A DNA stretch of 64,000 nt from assembly GCA_030680575.1 (NCBI GenBank), contig JAUXVI010000049.1, positions 59,477-123,476 on the forward strand, in the 5' to 3' direction. Within the stretch, counting starts at the first letter, position 1. Every line of letters begins with the position of its first letter. A model generated the notes under the pieces. The model worked only from the letters and a program-made list of their open reading frames with translations. It was not told the DNA's origin and made no database searches. This stretch comes from Hylemonella sp. Its GTDB lineage: Bacteria > Pseudomonadota > Gammaproteobacteria > Burkholderiales > Burkholderiaceae_C. The position numbers were made by a program, and so were the translations under genes. This document shows positions 61,110 through 64,000 of the stretch, piece by piece.

Positions 61110-61334
61110 ATCAATCTCCTGTGTTGTTGGATCGCGAAGGGGTGGCAACGCAAGGGGCGGAGCCACCGATGCGTTGCTTCCTCGTCGCGTTCAACCACGT
61201 TCGGTCACACAGGACGATTGGCCAACGGCTGGACTTTAACTTGAAAAAAGTGAGCTGCCGGCGAAGCGTCAGTGAGGAGCAAGTAAAATGAGGGTTAATA
61301 CTTATCCTTTTCTGATTTAACTCAAAGAGCAATC

Positions 61335-61871
61335 ATGTCCCTCGATAACGTGACTCCCGGTAAGAATGTTCCCGAAGCCTTCAATGTGGTCATCGAAATT
61401 CCGATGAATGCCGACCCCATCAAGTACGAGGTGGACAAGGAAACCGGCGCCATTTTCGTGGACCGTTTCATGAGCACGGCCATGCACTACCCGACCAATT
61501 ACGGCTACGTGCCCAAGACCATCTCGGGCGACGGCGACCCGGTGGACGTGCTGGTGATCACCCCTGTGCCGCTGATCCCCGGCGTGGTCGTGCCCTGCCG
61601 ACCGATCGGTATCCTGAAGATGACGGACGAGGCCGGTGAAGACGGCAAGGTGCTGGCCGTGCCGACCGACAAGATCCTGTCGCTCTATACCCAATGGCAG
61701 AAACCGGAAGACCTGAACCCGATGCGTCTGAAGACCATTGAGCATTTCTTCGAGCATTACAAGGATCTTGAGCCTGGCAAGTGGGTCAAGGTGCAGGGCT
61801 GGGAAGGCCCGGAGTCAGCCAAGAAGGAAATCATGGACGGCATCGCCAACTACAACAAGACCAAAGCCTGA
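61335..61871 (+). CDS. ppa: Soluble inorganic pyrophosphatase (family I)
   Basis: 178 residues. Signature [11 protein letters not shown] with the metal-binding aspartates, [20 protein letters not shown] and [11 protein letters not shown]. Hydrolyses pyrophosphate in the cytoplasm. Divergent from hppA with 225 bp between, so the two pyrophosphate-using enzymes may be balanced from one region. Confidence 0.97.
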   Translation: MSLDNVTPGKNVPEAFNVVIEIPMNADPIKYEVDKETGAIFVDRFMSTAMHYPTNYGYVPKTISGDGDPVDVLVITPVPLIPGVVVPCRPIGILKMTDEAGEDGKVLAVPTDKILSLYTQWQKPEDLNPMRLKTIEHFFEHYKDLEPGKWVKVQGWEGPESAKKEIMDGIANYNKTKA

Positions 61872-61944
61872 CCTCTCGCCGCGATTGCCCTAGATCGGCC
61901 CATCGGGCCGTGACGGGATGCGGCGAACCATGCCCCGCATGAAG

Positions 61945-61980
61945 CGCCCGCCAGAGTTATCCGGCGGGCGTTTTTGTTTT
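61945..61980 (+). terminator. Rho-independent terminator of ppa
   Basis: Stem CGCCCGCC ... GGCGGGCG followed by TTTTTGTTTT. Confidence 0.9.
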
Positions 61981-62106
61981 CCACATGGAGGATGCCCGGC
62001 CTGCGTTGCCGGCGTATTTCAGGCTTGACCGTTTCGCCTCGTCACGACGCTGACGTGTATCATCCATCAGAACTTTGCCTCTCCCAGCCCAGAAGGAATG
62101 CCCGCC

Positions 62107-62622
62107 ATGAATACGACGAACGCCGCACACTCGAACAGTCAACCCAGTGCCGAGCAGACAGTGGCCGCATCCGGGCAGTACCTGACTCTGCGGCTTGGTA
62201 ACGAGGAATACGCCATTGACATCCTGCGCGTGCAGGAAATCCGCTCCTACGAGGAACCAACCCGCATGGTCAATGCCCCCAGCTACATCAAGGGTGTGGT
62301 CAACCTGCGCGGTGTCATCGTTCCGATCGTGGACCTGCGCATGAAGCTCAACCTGGAGAAGGTCGAGTACAACGAATTCACCGTGGTCATCATTCTCAAC
62401 GTGCGCGGCACGGTCATCGGTGCCGTGGTGGACTCGGTGTCCGACGTGGTCACGCTGTCGGCCCAGGCCATCAAGCCGGCGCCCCAATTTGAGGCGGCCA
62501 TCGATGCGCGCTTCATCACCGGTCTGGCCAACGTCGGCGAACGCATGCTCATTGTCATGAACATGGATGCCTTGATGAGCAATGCCGAAATGGGCATGTT
62601 CAGTTCGTCACTCGGCGGATGA
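62107..62622 (+). CDS. cheW: Chemotaxis coupling protein CheW
   Basis: 171 residues. One CheW domain (YLTLRLGNEEYAIDILRVQE, IKGVVNLRGVIVPIVDLRMK, GAVVDSVSDVV). AAGGA sits 10 nt before ATG 62107 but only 1 nt before ATG 62098, so 62107 is preferred. Joins chemoreceptors to CheA. A chemoreceptor gene follows. Confidence 0.94.
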   Translation: MNTTNAAHSNSQPSAEQTVAASGQYLTLRLGNEEYAIDILRVQEIRSYEEPTRMVNAPSYIKGVVNLRGVIVPIVDLRMKLNLEKVEYNEFTVVIILNVRGTVIGAVVDSVSDVVTLSAQAIKPAPQFEAAIDARFITGLANVGERMLIVMNMDALMSNAEMGMFSSSLGG

Positions 62623-62714
62623 CCGGCTGGGTTGACCCAGGGCTATTTTCAATTTCTTCGCTAAGTCGCCACGTCGGCATCTGCTCTGTCGCGGTGAATG
62701 TGAGTTGCATACCA

Positions 62715-64000
62715 TGAACAATCTCAAAATCTCCACTCGGCTGACCCTGTTGGTCGGCATTCTGTCTGCGTTGCTGGTGCTGATCGGTTCGATTGGCCTG
62801 GTCGGCATTGGGCAGAGCAATGATGCCCTGAAGACTGTTTATGAAGACCGTACCGTCCCGACCGGTCACTTGGCCGAGATTCAGCGCCTCATGTTGCGCA
62901 ACCGGCTTTTGATCACCGTCACCTTGCTGCAGCCCAGTGCCGAATCGGTGAAGACCAACATGGCTGAACTGGATGCCAACATCGCCGTCATCAGCAAGAC
63001 GTGGGAGTCTTACATGGCGACCACACTGACGGCCGAGGAGGCGCAACTGGCCAAAAAGTTTGCTGAAGATCGGGCGCGTTATGTTGGAGACGGACTGAAG
63101 CCGTCGGCAGCCGCTTTGCGTGCCGATGACATTGCAACGGCGGCATCCATCACGATGGAGAAGTTGCCCACCTTGTATGAGAATGCGCGAAGCGGTGTCG
63201 TCGCCCTGATCAAGCTTCAGCTCGATGTGGCCAAGCAGGAGTACGACGCTGCGGTGGCTCGCTACAAGACCATCCGTATGGTGGCCATTGCGGCCATTGT
63301 GGCCGGCGTGCTGTTTGCGGCGATGCTCGGTCTGGCCCTGGTGCGCGGCATTTCTCGCTCGCTCAGCAATGCGGTGGAGGTGTCGAATGCCGTGGCCCAT
63401 GGTGATCTGACACGCCGGGTCGAGATCACCGGTCAGGATGAAGTTTCCAAAGTGTTGCAGGCCTTGTCGGAGATGCAGGCGTCGCTGGTCAAGGTGGTGA
63501 GTCGCGTGCGCGAAGGCAGCGAATCGGTAGCCACCGCCTCCAGCGAAATCGCCCAGGGCAACACCGACCTGTCCGCCCGTACCGAAAGCCAGGCCAGCGC
63601 GCTGGAGGAGACTGCAGCCTCGATGGAAGAGCTCAGCTCCACCGTCAAACAGAACGCCGACAACGCCCGCCAAGCCAACCAGCTGGCGCAAAGCGCCTCC
63701 ACCGTGGCCGTCCAGGGCGGTGAAGTGGTCGCCCAGGTGGTCGACACCATGAAGGGCATCAATGATTCGAGCCGCAAGATCAACGACATCATCAGCGTGA
63801 TCGACGGCATCGCCTTCCAGACCAACATCCTGGCCTTGAACGCCGCGGTGGAAGCCGCCCGTGCCGGTGAACACGGCCGTGGTTTTGCCGTGGTGGCCAG
63901 CGAAGTTCGCAGTCTGGCCGGCCGTTCTGCCGAAGCCGCCAAGGAAATCAAGACCCTGATCACCGACAGCGTGCAGCGGGTCGAGCAGGGTACCGCCCTG
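62715..64000 (+). CDS. Methyl-accepting chemotaxis protein (3' end outside window)
   Basis: 428 codons are present. TM1 (about 9-31), a four-helix-bundle type periplasmic domain, TM2 (about 190-212, [20 protein letters not shown]), HAMP, then the cytoplasmic coiled coil with a methylation region ([20 protein letters not shown]) and the hairpin tip core ([40 protein letters not shown]). No stop codon is reached. Ligand unknown. Lies 92 bp after cheW. Confidence 0.94.

Overview
The window looks like a chromosome segment of a high-GC betaproteobacterium of the order Burkholderiales, most likely Comamonadaceae (a Rhodoferax/Polaromonas/Acidovorax-like genome). That placement rests on gene style and on family-typical intergenic repeats; it is an inference, because no rRNA gene is present. 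Gene density is high. The window starts inside ppk and ends inside a chemoreceptor gene. Most other genes are intact.

Region 1 (1-15360) is a phosphate and polyphosphate block: ppk (3' part), sixA, a lysine-rich DNA-binding-type protein, an EAL-CBS-GGDEF c-di-GMP protein next to a three-heptamer Pho-box-like array, ppx, and the pstSCAB-phoU-phoB-phoR operon. An IS3-family (IS407-type) element has cut a periplasmic binding-protein gene that is divergent from pstS. The 4-bp target duplication is preserved, and removing the IS restores the reading frame.

Region 2 (15471-29980) is housekeeping: a MATE transporter, a GT39-like membrane protein, rpmE type B, rho, trxA, an AddB/AddA-like nuclease-helicase pair separated by a large palindromic element, a YhiN-like flavoprotein, a GNAT acetyltransferase and an exported protein of unknown function.

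Region 3 (about 30180-35652) is the accessory core: a compact type II-C CRISPR-Cas locus. It has eight identical 36-bp repeats, seven spacers, cas2, cas1, a 1024-residue cas9 and a tracrRNA whose 22-nt anti-repeat matches the repeat perfectly. The array and tracrRNA read on the + strand and the cas genes on the - strand. The predicted cas9 and tracrRNA promoters occupy the same 30 bp in opposite directions, each -35 box being the -10 box of the other.

Region 4 (35688-54335) holds the SRP RNA gene, dnaX (with an A9 slippery run) - ybaB - recR, a MAPEG protein, an orphan NMT1-type binding protein, mltD-gloB, a methyltransferase-rnhA pair, an RND pump (adaptor plus permease), a P-type ATPase, and molybdenum-cofactor genes moeA, mobA and moaA separated by copies of a structured repeat.

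Region 5 (54520-64000) holds a binding protein / hybrid sensor kinase / NarL-type regulator module, a K+-independent type H+-pyrophosphatase divergent from soluble pyrophosphatase, and cheW plus a methyl-accepting chemotaxis protein cut by the window end. The recurring theme outside the CRISPR locus is phosphate economy: uptake, polyphosphate synthesis and breakdown, and two pyrophosphatases.
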